A stretch of DNA of 64,000 bases from the NCBI RefSeq assembly GCF_001975825.1, contig NZ_MTKN01000035.1:20968-84967 (forward strand), given 5' to 3'. Origin of the DNA: [Flexibacter] sp. ATCC 35208 (GTDB lineage Bacteria > Bacteroidota > Bacteroidia > Chitinophagales > Chitinophagaceae). Below are positions 44,724 through 52,958 of the stretch, in pieces. How positions within the stretch are numbered: the first letter of the stretch is position 1; each line of letters begins with the position of its first letter. The notes below the pieces were generated by a model. It was not told the DNA's origin. It did no database searches and worked only from the letters and a program-made list of their open reading frames with translations. The position numbers were made by a program, and so were the translations under genes.

Positions 44724-44747
44724 TGGTAGTGGGTTCTACCACTACCA
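44724..44747. promoter_or_regulatory. Hairpin between ftsA and ftsZ
   Basis: TGGTAGTGG (44724-44732) pairs perfectly with CCACTACCA (44739-44747) over a 6-base loop. No T tract follows, so it is probably not a simple terminator. It could be a processing site, attenuator or mRNA-stability element setting FtsZ levels apart from FtsA. Confidence 0.5.
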
Positions 44748-44819
44748 ATAATTACTAACTATAGAAGAATTTGTGGGCATTATTAATTATACTAACTAAC
44801 CCATAAAAGAGATAGAGTC

Positions 44820-46514
44820 ATGATACATTTTGATCTTCCCAAAGAAAAGTCTTCCATCATCAAAGTGATAGGCATTGGTGGTGGCGGAAGCAACGCGGTG
44901 AACCACATGTTCAACCAGCGCATTGAGGGTGTGAATTTTATCATCTGTAATACAGATGCGCAGGCTATCTCCAATAGTCCTGTACCTAATAAAATTCAGT
45001 TAGGTCCGCACCTGACACAGGGTCTGGGTGCTGGTGCCAACCCCCGCATCGGTGAACAGGCCACTGAAGAATCCTTTGAAGAAATCAAAAAGATCTTAGA
45101 GGTGAATACCAAAATGGCATTCATCACGGCGGGTATGGGTGGTGGTACCGGGACAGGTGGCGCTCCTATCATCGCAAAGATCTGTAAAGAACTGGGTATC
45201 CTCACTGTGGGCATCGTTACTACTCCCTTCTCTTACGAAGGAAAGAAAAGGATGCAACAGGCAGATGATGGTGTAAACCGTCTGAAAGAATACGTCGATA
45301 CACTGCTGATAATTTCTAATGATAAACTGCGCCAGAAGTTCGGCGACCTGAAGTTCAAAGCTGCTTTCGAAAAAGCAGATAACGTACTGGCTACCGCTGC
45401 TAAATGTATCACTGATGTGATCAACAGCACAGGTCAGATCAACGTGGACTTTGCGGACGTTTGTACCGTAATGCGCAATGGTGGTGTGGCTATACTCGGT
45501 GCTGCAACTGCAGAAGGTGAAAACCGCGCGCAGAAAGCAATCGAAGAAGCACTGACTTCACCGCTGCTGAATGATAACGACATCCGTGGTGCAAAATGGA
45601 TTCTGCTCAACATCTCTTCTGCAGAAGGTGAATTTGAACACACACTGGATGAAATGGATACTATCCAGGCTTATGTACAAAGCCAGGCAGGTGAGGATTG
45701 CGATGTGATCCTCGGTGTTGGTTACGACCAGGATCTGGATCGTAAACTGGGTGTAACTGTTATCGCTACAGGTTTTGAACAAAAACCGATTCAGCAGGTA
45801 AAACAGGCCCCACAGGATCCATCTCATAATCAACCTAGAATCGTAATGGAACTGGGTCGTGAAGGTGATGAAAAAAAGATGAACACTCCCGTTAGCTCCA
45901 GCAACAATTCTATGTTCATTGAACCAACCGACCATATGGCGCCACGGTTGGTAGAGCCTGTGGTGACGCAGCCGGCTACAACGTTTGTAACTCCAGAACC
46001 TCCGGCAGAAAGTAGAAGCAGTTTTGCACTCAACATTGAGCCAGTAGGAACAACTGCTCCTACACCAGGCTACAACAATGTAAACGTAATACAGCCCAAT
46101 AATCAGGCGGCTGGCGGATATCCTGCCAGACACATTTTTATTGAGCCGACTCCAACTCCACCTCCGGCAGAAACGCCAGAGATGAAGATCGTATTCCGTG
46201 AAGAAGAGCCAGGCACAGAGATGACAAATGATATGCAACAGCTGCATGCATTTGAAGAGCAATTAGAAGAGCAAAAGCGTAAACAGGCAGAGCGCGTAGC
46301 AAAACTGCGTAGCCTCAGCTTTAACGTGAAAGGCATCGATAATAATTCAGAAATTGAAAACGTTCCTGCATACATTCGTCGAAATATCAATCTCGATAAT
46401 GGTGCTGGTTCTGCCGAGAATTTCTATTCTAACTATACAATTTCTGATAGTCCGAATAATCAGGCAGAAATCAATACGATCAATACTTTTTTAGATGGGA
46501 AAAAACCCGATTGA
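44820..46514 (+). CDS. ftsZ: FtsZ, tubulin-like division GTPase
   Basis: At 564 residues this is longer than the usual ~380-400. The GTPase core has GGGGSNAVNHM, the tubulin signature GMGGGTGTGGAP and the T7 region NVDFADVCTVM. After about residue 320 comes a long low-complexity linker. The conserved C-terminal binding peptide VPAYIRRNINL sits at about 515-525, but some 39 residues follow it (ending FLDGKKPD). The Z-ring recruits FtsA, encoded just upstream. It is the last dcw gene and is followed by a terminator. Confidence 0.97.
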   Translation: MIHFDLPKEKSSIIKVIGIGGGGSNAVNHMFNQRIEGVNFIICNTDAQAISNSPVPNKIQLGPHLTQGLGAGANPRIGEQATEESFEEIKKILEVNTKMAFITAGMGGGTGTGGAPIIAKICKELGILTVGIVTTPFSYEGKKRMQQADDGVNRLKEYVDTLLIISNDKLRQKFGDLKFKAAFEKADNVLATAAKCITDVINSTGQINVDFADVCTVMRNGGVAILGAATAEGENRAQKAIEEALTSPLLNDNDIRGAKWILLNISSAEGEFEHTLDEMDTIQAYVQSQAGEDCDVILGVGYDQDLDRKLGVTVIATGFEQKPIQQVKQAPQDPSHNQPRIVMELGREGDEKKMNTPVSSSNNSMFIEPTDHMAPRLVEPVVTQPATTFVTPEPPAESRSSFALNIEPVGTTAPTPGYNNVNVIQPNNQAAGGYPARHIFIEPTPTPPPAETPEMKIVFREEEPGTEMTNDMQQLHAFEEQLEEQKRKQAERVAKLRSLSFNVKGIDNNSEIENVPAYIRRNINLDNGAGSAENFYSNYTISDSPNNQAEINTINTFLDGKKPD

Positions 46515-46555
46515 TTATATTCGAACGTTTGATTGTTTTTTTAGTTGTGTTAAAG

Positions 46556-46587
46556 AAAGTCCTCTGGTTCTCCGGGGGACTTTTTTA
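46556..46587 (+). terminator. Terminator of the dcw cluster
   Basis: A 12-bp stem with two G-U pairs (46556-46567, AAAGTCCTCTGG, with 46572-46583), a TTCT loop and a T run lies 41 bp after the ftsZ stop. Confidence 0.88.
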
Positions 46588-46633
46588 TTGAAATAGAATG
46601 TTATTTTTTTGCGCAACAACTTCTATTATTTCT

Positions 46634-46740
46634 AGCAGACTACTCCTTATTGGCTTCAACAAACTTCAATTTTTCATACTAACAGACTCCTCTTTATTGA
46701 CTCCAACAAAACTCAATTTTTTATACAACAGATTCTGAAT
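46634..46740. repeat. Imperfect ~47-bp tandem duplication
   Basis: The unit beginning AGCAGACTACTCC at 46634 recurs at 46681 (AACAGACTCCTC) with similar sequence throughout (TTATTGRCTYCAACAAA, then TCAATTTTT and ATAC). A third partial start, AACAGATTC, lies at 46727. It sits between the ftsZ terminator and the pirin gene and is non-coding. Confidence 0.6.
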
Positions 46741-46771
46741 TCCGTCCATCCCCCACTCTCTCCCTCCTTCG

Positions 46772-46779
46772 TACCTTTG
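46772..46779 (+). promoter_or_regulatory. Candidate -7 element for the pirin gene
   Basis: TACCTTTG is followed by CCCC and the ATG at 46784, the same arrangement as at 962-974. A TTTG at the -33 position is not seen. If used, the transcript would be leaderless or nearly so. Confidence 0.42.
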
Positions 46780-46783
46780 CCCC

Positions 46784-47641
46784 ATGCAAAGATCAATTAA
46801 CAAAATCAACACAAACCACCCCATCAGTGGTTCCCTCTCATCATATCATTTCTACAACCCCCTGCCTCTCCCCGACGGCAACACCATCGATCCATTCCTC
46901 CTCCTCCATCACCATGGTCCCATGACCCTGCCTCCTTTCAATTCAGGCATGCCATTCGGACCACACCCCCATCGCGGCTTTGAAACCGTGACCTGGATCG
47001 TAAAAGGCCACGTTGTCCACAAAGACTCCCACGGCTTCCACAGCCGTATCGACGAAGGTGGCGTACAATGGATGACCGCCGCCCGCGGCCTCATTCACAA
47101 CGAATACGTAGAAGATACTTTCAAGGAAACAGGTGGGGATTTAGAGTTGTTACAATTATGGATCAACCTGCCTGCAAAAGACAAAATGATCCCAGCTAAA
47201 TACAGGGGCTTACAAAAAGACGATATCCCGGTTATCACAAATGATAAAGTGAAGGTAGCAATCGCAGGTGGTCAGTGGAATGGCCATAAAGGGGCTTTAC
47301 AGTCGATTACAGACATTAACGCATTCCTGATTGACATCAGTGAAGGTGGCAGTACTAAAATAAACGTAACGAAGGAAAGAAACATCCTTTTCTATGTCCT
47401 CCACGGAGAAGTCACCGTCAATGGCCGCACAACCGGCAACAGAAGTATGGTGCTCTTCAATAATGACGGAGATGAAATTGAAATCAGTGCCGGCAAAGAC
47501 GCACTCATCCTGTATTGCGATGGCCTGCCACTGAATGAACCCATCGCCTGGCATGGTCCCTATGTGATGAACACACAAACGGAGATCATGGAAGCTATGC
47601 GCGATGAAAGAATGGGCAAATTCGGATTCTATATAGACTAA
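46784..47641 (+). CDS. Pirin family protein
   Basis: This 285-residue bicupin has the metal ligands of pirins at His61 and His63 (GPHPHRGFETVTW) and at His105 and Glu107 (RGLIHNEYVE). MTLPPFNSGMPFGPHPH and VQWMTAARGL are typical. Bacterial pirins bind iron and some oxidise quercetin; the role here is unknown. Codon context is normal. It ends before a bidirectional terminator facing kup. Confidence 0.93.
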   Translation: MQRSINKINTNHPISGSLSSYHFYNPLPLPDGNTIDPFLLLHHHGPMTLPPFNSGMPFGPHPHRGFETVTWIVKGHVVHKDSHGFHSRIDEGGVQWMTAARGLIHNEYVEDTFKETGGDLELLQLWINLPAKDKMIPAKYRGLQKDDIPVITNDKVKVAIAGGQWNGHKGALQSITDINAFLIDISEGGSTKINVTKERNILFYVLHGEVTVNGRTTGNRSMVLFNNDGDEIEISAGKDALILYCDGLPLNEPIAWHGPYVMNTQTEIMEAMRDERMGKFGFYID

Positions 47642-47669
47642 AAAAAATACCCGTATAGACTAAATATTA

Positions 47670-47699
47670 AGGGCCGCTCTCATGAGCGGCCCTCTTACT
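47670..47699. terminator. Bidirectional terminator between pirin and kup
   Basis: A 10-bp perfect hairpin (47670-47679, AGGGCCGCTC, with 47684-47693) with loop TCAT lies between convergent genes. It is followed by CTTACTTTT on the plus strand and by TTAATATTTAG on the minus strand. Confidence 0.82.
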
Positions 47700-47700
47700 T

Positions 47701-49653
47701 TTAATGTATAATTCGCTTCAATTGCAAATTAGTAACTGGTGCTACCACCAGCGGATATTTCTCAATTGTTACATAACTTGAATCCAGTCCAAAACCTCGT
47801 TCCTCAGAAAGACTCACGCGTTTCAACCAGAAATACATACGCATGATCATACGCTCATACAATGGCAGGTCATTATCATGTGACAGGAACTTCTCCATTA
47901 CTATAAACTGGAAGTCACCCACCACATTATTCTTACTCAGTGATTCATAACGGCTGGTGATATTCACCTCTTTATTCCTCACCATATCTTCCACCACCAT
48001 TCTGAACATCAGGTTAATACGTTGCTCCACCTTAAAACCTAAGCGGAATTCCACACGAATCACCTCGTTCGGAATAATCGTCTGCACTGAATATTCACTC
48101 AGATATGGCTCATCTACTACATCCACATGCACAAACCAATAGATATCTGCACGCTTTGGTTTCTTATTCAGAATAGAATAGATGATCTTATGTTCGATCT
48201 CTTTCGGATTATCAGCACTACTCATATACACCAGATGGGTAGCATACTTGGGTATAGTCGTATCGTTACTCAGCTCCTGAATCACAGCCAGATGATCTTC
48301 CAGTCGTACAAATTCAACGTAACGATTTTTGATCTTGCGTGATTTAAACCACACCAGCATTATGAGGAACAGCACCCCTGCCACAATCACGGTTACATAA
48401 CCACCGTGCATAAATTTTACCAGGTTGGCGAACAGGAAAGAGAACTCTATCGTAAAATATATAATCAGGTAAAGTAGAATCAAACTGACACGCACCCTTC
48501 GCGTGTACAAATAGAAGGCGAACAAACACGAAGTCATCAACATACAAATCGTAATGGAGAGACCATACGCCGCTTCCATCGCCCCCGATTCCTGGAAGAT
48601 TAATACGATAGCCACACAACCTATCCACATCATGGTGTTGATACCTGGAATATACAACTGACCACGCATTTCAGTAGGATAATTGATCTTCAGCTTCGGC
48701 CACAGATTCAGTCGCATCGCTTCTGAAATCAATGTAAATGAACCGGAGATCAATGCCTGGCTCGCGATAATAGACGCCATTGTTGCGATCAGGATACCAG
48801 GTATTATAAACCACTCAGGCATAATTGTAAAGAACGGGTTCTGATCCTTAGGCAGCATCGTGCCTTTGTGTGTGAGCAACCATGCACCCTGTCCCAGATA
48901 GTTCAGGAGCAGACAGGTTTTCACAAATGTCCAGGATACCCGGATATTGCCTTTACCACAGTGGCCCAGGTCAGAATACAGCGCTTCAGCACCTGTTGTA
49001 CACAGGAAGACTGCACCCAGAATCAGGAAACCACGGGGATAGGTAGTTAATAACTGTATCGCATAGTGTGGGCTGAAAGCTTTCAGTACAGAGAAATCAT
49101 CTGCCAGGTGTGAAAGTCCCAGAATACCCAGCATGGAGAACCAAATCACCATGATAGGACCAAACAGCTTACCAATAGAGTTTGTACCAAACTGCTGAAC
49201 TACGAAGAGTAAAGTAATAATCGTCAGTACAATTTTTACAATTGTCCACTGACTAAGATCTTTAAATACTTCCAGTGTGCGTAGACCTTCAATCGCGGTC
49301 GTTACAGTAATAGGTGGGGTAATGATACCGTCTGCCAGTAATGCGGCGCCGCCGATCATACCAAAGATAACGGCCCATTTTGCATGACGCCTTACGAGCG
49401 CGTATAACGAGAAGATACCGCCTTCTCCTTTGTTGTCTGCCCGAAGGGTCAGAATCACATACTTAATGGTTGTTTGTAAAGTCAGGGTCCAGAAAATACA
49501 GGAAATACCGCCAATGACCAGGAGATCGCTAATATAGTTCGTACCTATAATAGCCTTGAAAACGTATAACGGAGAGGTTCCAATGTCACCGTAAATAATA
49601 CCTAATGCTACTACTAAACCGGCCAGGCTAACCCTGTTAATGTCTTTTCTCAC
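47701..49653 (-). CDS. kup: Kup-type potassium uptake transporter
   Basis: This is a Kup/HAK potassium transporter with about 12 membrane helices and a C-terminal cytoplasmic domain. The diagnostic GIIYGDIGTSPLYVFKAIIG lies near the N-terminus. From the GTG at 49653 (RKDINRVSLAGLVVALG) it has 650 residues, the normal form. Earlier in-frame starts (ATG 49755, TTG 49758) would add 34-35 atypical residues, and a TAACTTTG promoter element directly abuts that ATG. If it is a -7 site the transcript begins inside the extension, so I favour the GTG. The stop and family are certain; the start is not. Confidence 0.92.
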   Translation of the reverse strand: MRKDINRVSLAGLVVALGIIYGDIGTSPLYVFKAIIGTNYISDLLVIGGISCIFWTLTLQTTIKYVILTLRADNKGEGGIFSLYALVRRHAKWAVIFGMIGGAALLADGIITPPITVTTAIEGLRTLEVFKDLSQWTIVKIVLTIITLLFVVQQFGTNSIGKLFGPIMVIWFSMLGILGLSHLADDFSVLKAFSPHYAIQLLTTYPRGFLILGAVFLCTTGAEALYSDLGHCGKGNIRVSWTFVKTCLLLNYLGQGAWLLTHKGTMLPKDQNPFFTIMPEWFIIPGILIATMASIIASQALISGSFTLISEAMRLNLWPKLKINYPTEMRGQLYIPGINTMMWIGCVAIVLIFQESGAMEAAYGLSITICMLMTSCLFAFYLYTRRVRVSLILLYLIIYFTIEFSFLFANLVKFMHGGYVTVIVAGVLFLIMLVWFKSRKIKNRYVEFVRLEDHLAVIQELSNDTTIPKYATHLVYMSSADNPKEIEHKIIYSILNKKPKRADIYWFVHVDVVDEPYLSEYSVQTIIPNEVIRVEFRLGFKVEQRINLMFRMVVEDMVRNKEVNITSRYESLSKNNVVGDFQFIVMEKFLSHDNDLPLYERMIMRMYFWLKRVSLSEERGFGLDSSYVTIEKYPLVVAPVTNLQLKRIIH

Positions 49654-49755
49654 GAAATAAGTAATTAAATGAATAAGAGTAGTATTTCTTTTGATGTCGT
49701 AACTACCTCCCTTTAGGAGTGTGCACTCAAACAGTTCTCTACTCAAAAAAGCCAT

Positions 49756-49763
49756 CAAAGTTA
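49756..49763 (-). promoter_or_regulatory. Candidate -7 element for kup
   Basis: The minus strand reads TAACTTTG directly before the ATG at 49755. Transcription from it would start about 7 bases inside the longest frame, giving a ~95-nt leader to the GTG at 49653. The -33 position reads TTTTC, a weak match. Confidence 0.42.
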
Positions 49764-49944
49764 GTGTGAATTCAGGAATATAGAAAATTTTTTGTAAGAG
49801 TTAACAATGGTGCTTCCGGGGTTAGCAAAGGCAACCGGTGGGGGTTTGGGGGAAGTATTAGAAACCTGGTAAAGACACACTAAATGTGCTGAGATATGCT
49901 ATAGGCTATTCCAGCATGTCTATCCTGATCAATCCTTTACGGGC

Positions 49945-49975
49945 ATAAAAAAACCCCGTCTCTGTTGAGACGGGG
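49945..49975 (-). terminator. Terminator after the OmpA gene
   Basis: A 9-bp G/C-rich hairpin (49954-49962, CCCCGTCTC, with 49967-49975) and TGTT loop are followed on the minus strand by a run of T. It lies about 25 bp past the OmpA stop. Confidence 0.9.
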
Positions 49976-50000
49976 CCTTTATATTTTTTCTCAGTGAGAA

Positions 50001-51554
50001 TTAGTTAGCTGGAGACAGATCTACAGTACCAGACTCACCAGGAGTGTTTTGTTTGATGAAGCGACCACGGTCGATACCTTGCTTGTCAGCCAGGTAGTCG
50101 ATCACTGAATCAACACGACGGCTGCTCAGGTCTACACCACCTTTCTTACCCTTAGCACCTGCGTGACCTGTTACCAGGATGTTACAAGTTGGGTTAGATT
50201 TCAGTGTGCTAGCAACAGAAGCCAGGATAGCTTCGTTGTCAGAACCTACCTTAGTAGAAGCACCTTTGAATGCTACGCTAGGCAGAACCAGGCTACCACA
50301 AGCTGCTGGAGGAGGAGTCTTGCAGCACTCAGGATCTGGGCACTTACCAACACCATCAGCATCAACTGGCTGGCAATAAGTTGGAGTGATCAGCTGCTTG
50401 TCTTTGTAATCAGGAACACCGTCACCATCAGTATCTTTAGCTACACCGTGAACATCAACTGGAGCGCCAGCTGGTGTGTTTGGTTCGCGGTCGAACTGAT
50501 CAGTTACGCCATCACCATCTGCATCAGGCAGAACTGGAGTAGGCAGTTTCATGTGACGAGGTGCGCTCAGCTCATTGTAAGCATAGTTGAGCGGATTAAC
50601 CCACCATAATGGTTCAACTCTCTTAGAGCTGTTACCCAGGTTGAAGTTCAGACGTACACTAGTGTAGCTGAATGCATCCTTATGGTTAGAGTATGGAGAA
50701 GAATAACCGTCCAGATAATCATCGAAATACATAGTGTATTTCTCTTCCAAACCGATATTGAAACGTTTAGACACTCTCCAGGCTATGCCAGTACCGAAAT
50801 CGGCACCATGACGCCACAGCTGGTTGTTGTCTTTACGACCGATATTACCTCTGTTACCCTGAGATGGAGCGTTTGATTCATAATCACCATCATACAGGTT
50901 GTTCAGCTGATCCTTGATATCTTTACGTTTACCGCCAAAGTTAATACCAGAATAGTTGTAACCGTTACCACTAGCATCTACTGCATCAACGTCAACGTCG
51001 ATCAGACCCAGTGAATAACCACCGAATACATACCAGTTCATTTTTGGCTGCGCTTTGTAGAACAGGATGTTGCTCAGAGAAGCGATCAGGTCAAAAGACA
51101 GCTGGTGAGTTGCAGTTTTATAGTTAGGAACGATCATACCGCCGTTTAAAGCAGCAGTTTTAGCCCAGATAGTAGCAGCGCCACCACCTGCACCAGCTAC
51201 TGGACGCAGTCTGTAATCCTGACCTTTGTCGAAGGAACCAGTATACTCACCTCTGATGGAGAATGTATGACCCAGAGATTTTCTCAGGGAGATACCACCA
51301 CCAAAACCTGGTTTAGCAGGAATGGTACCGTTGATAACGTGCAGACCACCGTGGAAACCTAATTCCCACATATCACGTGGTTTCGCAGGGAAATCATACT
51401 GGTGATTCGCGAAATTGTTTTGTTGTGCCTGTCTTGATGCTGGAACTTTGGTTGAATCCAGGGCGTCAAAAACAGGGGTAACTTGTGCATAACTGGAAGA
51501 CGCCGCTAGGAGACTCATAGCGCCAGCCAGTAATAAGTACTTTTTGCTTGCCAT
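50001..51554 (-). CDS. OmpA-family outer-membrane protein with thrombospondin type-3 repeats
   Basis: At 517 residues it has a signal peptide (ending SSSYAQ), then a barrel-like domain (MWELGFHGGLHVINGTIPAK to SYTSVRLNFNLGN). TSP3 calcium-binding repeats follow (DADGDGVTDQFD, DTDGDGVPDYKD). Next is a Cys-rich linker (GVGKCPDPECCKTPPPAACG) and an OmpA-type peptidoglycan-binding domain (ILVTGHAGAKGKKGGVDLSS). It probably anchors the outer membrane to the wall. A strong promoter and terminator suggest a highly expressed single gene. Confidence 0.94.
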   Translation of the reverse strand: MASKKYLLLAGAMSLLAASSSYAQVTPVFDALDSTKVPASRQAQQNNFANHQYDFPAKPRDMWELGFHGGLHVINGTIPAKPGFGGGISLRKSLGHTFSIRGEYTGSFDKGQDYRLRPVAGAGGGAATIWAKTAALNGGMIVPNYKTATHQLSFDLIASLSNILFYKAQPKMNWYVFGGYSLGLIDVDVDAVDASGNGYNYSGINFGGKRKDIKDQLNNLYDGDYESNAPSQGNRGNIGRKDNNQLWRHGADFGTGIAWRVSKRFNIGLEEKYTMYFDDYLDGYSSPYSNHKDAFSYTSVRLNFNLGNSSKRVEPLWWVNPLNYAYNELSAPRHMKLPTPVLPDADGDGVTDQFDREPNTPAGAPVDVHGVAKDTDGDGVPDYKDKQLITPTYCQPVDADGVGKCPDPECCKTPPPAACGSLVLPSVAFKGASTKVGSDNEAILASVASTLKSNPTCNILVTGHAGAKGKKGGVDLSSRRVDSVIDYLADKQGIDRGRFIKQNTPGESGTVDLSPAN

Positions 51555-51868
51555 AATTGTTTTCTATTTAAAAACTGTTAAAAATTTACTAATAACCCGT
51601 TTTTTTACCCAGCAAAGGTAAAATTCTCAAATGAATATTCAAATTTTTGTTGCAATATTATTTCTATTGATAACTGGTTAACTATTAACACTTAGGCAAA
51701 ACTAATGTTGTGCCATACTTTGTTTGCAGTATATAACGAATAAGCATATTTGTTATAACTTAAACAAAGTAATGTTAAAGTTTTGTTACTCCCTTATATA
51801 CAAATTAGGGGCCAAATTGTTAAAATTTGATATTTTAAGCATAGATTAGCAATCTTTTTCAATCAACC
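51555..51868. other. AT-rich divergent promoter region
   Basis: This 314-bp stretch separates the leftward OmpA gene from the rightward polyprenyl synthase gene. It holds the OmpA promoter (51613-51643). On the plus strand I see TTTG-rich words but no confident promoter for the synthase gene. No coding frame is supported. Confidence 0.6.
51613..51643 (-). promoter_or_regulatory. Promoter of the OmpA gene
   Basis: The minus strand has TTTG (51643-51640), 19 bases, then TACCTTTG (51620-51613), an exact match to the Bacteroidota -33/-7 promoter pattern. It would give a leader of about 52 nt before the ATG at 51554. Confidence 0.75.
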
Positions 51869-52834
51869 ATGGACGAGATTAAAAACCTGATCAGTAAGGA
51901 ATTAAGGGATTTCGAGAGCAAATTTTCTGACGCAGTAAAGAGTAATGTCGCACTGTTGGACAGGATCATGCATTATATCGTTAAACGAAAAGGGAAGCAA
52001 ATGCGCCCTATGTTCGTTTTGCTCTCGGCACGCCTGTTCAGTAATGATATCCAGGAAAGTACATACCGCGCTGCCGCACTCGTGGAATTGCTGCACACAG
52101 CTACCCTCGTACATGATGATGTCGTGGATGATGCCAATGAACGCCGTGGATTCTTCTCCATCAACGCTTTGTGGAAAAATAAGATCGCTGTGCTCGTGGG
52201 AGACTACCTCCTTTCCAAAGGACTCCTCCTCTCTTTGAACAATAATGACTTCAGAGCACTCCAGATCCTCTCCCTGGCCGTAAAGGAAATGAGTGAAGGC
52301 GAACTGCTACAGATCGAGAAAACACGTAAGCTCAATATTAAAGAAGATATCTACTTCGAAATCATCCGCCGTAAAACAGCCTCCCTCCTCGCCGCCGCCT
52401 GTTCCGCCGGCGCCTGGAGCACCTCTAATGATGAAGAAACTACGGAGAAGATGCGCCTCTTCGGCGAAAAAGTAGGTGTCGCCTTTCAGATCAAAGATGA
52501 CCTCTTCGACTATGGCAGCGAAAAAATCGGTAAACCTACCGGCATAGATATAAGAGAAAAAAAAATGACCCTCCCCCTTATCTATACACTGGAACACGCT
52601 ACACCAGACGTAAGAAGACAAATCATCAACATCGTAAAAAATCATAATACCGATAAAGCCCGCGTGGAAGAAGTCATTACATTGGTGAAAGCTTCCGGTG
52701 GTATCGAGTATACACAACAGAAGATGTTCGAATACCGCGACGAAGCCATGGCTATCCTCCATAGCTTCCCCGATAGCAATATCAGACAGGGACTCGAATC
52801 AATGGTCAGGTATACAACCGACCGTAACTTCTAA
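51869..52834 (+). CDS. Polyprenyl diphosphate synthase
   Basis: This 321-residue all-helical prenyltransferase has the first aspartate-rich motif DDVVDD (about residues 82-87, within LVHDDVVDDANERRG) and the second KDDLFDYG (about 209-216). It extends FPP with IPP to a C30-C40-type chain, probably the menaquinone side chain, since the organism has futalosine-pathway genes. Octaprenyl or heptaprenyl length cannot be told by eye. The gene stands alone upstream of recJ with 124 bp between. Confidence 0.93.
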   Translation: MDEIKNLISKELRDFESKFSDAVKSNVALLDRIMHYIVKRKGKQMRPMFVLLSARLFSNDIQESTYRAAALVELLHTATLVHDDVVDDANERRGFFSINALWKNKIAVLVGDYLLSKGLLLSLNNNDFRALQILSLAVKEMSEGELLQIEKTRKLNIKEDIYFEIIRRKTASLLAAACSAGAWSTSNDEETTEKMRLFGEKVGVAFQIKDDLFDYGSEKIGKPTGIDIREKKMTLPLIYTLEHATPDVRRQIINIVKNHNTDKARVEEVITLVKASGGIEYTQQKMFEYRDEAMAILHSFPDSNIRQGLESMVRYTTDRNF

Positions 52835-52958
52835 TAATAATATAGGGACAATATAATTATCTGTTGGTCAGTTCTTATTGAGAACAGGCCATACTATTTG
52901 AAATTTATACCCTATCTTCCGTTCAAACAAGAATCGCTCATCCTTCTTTAGATTATAG

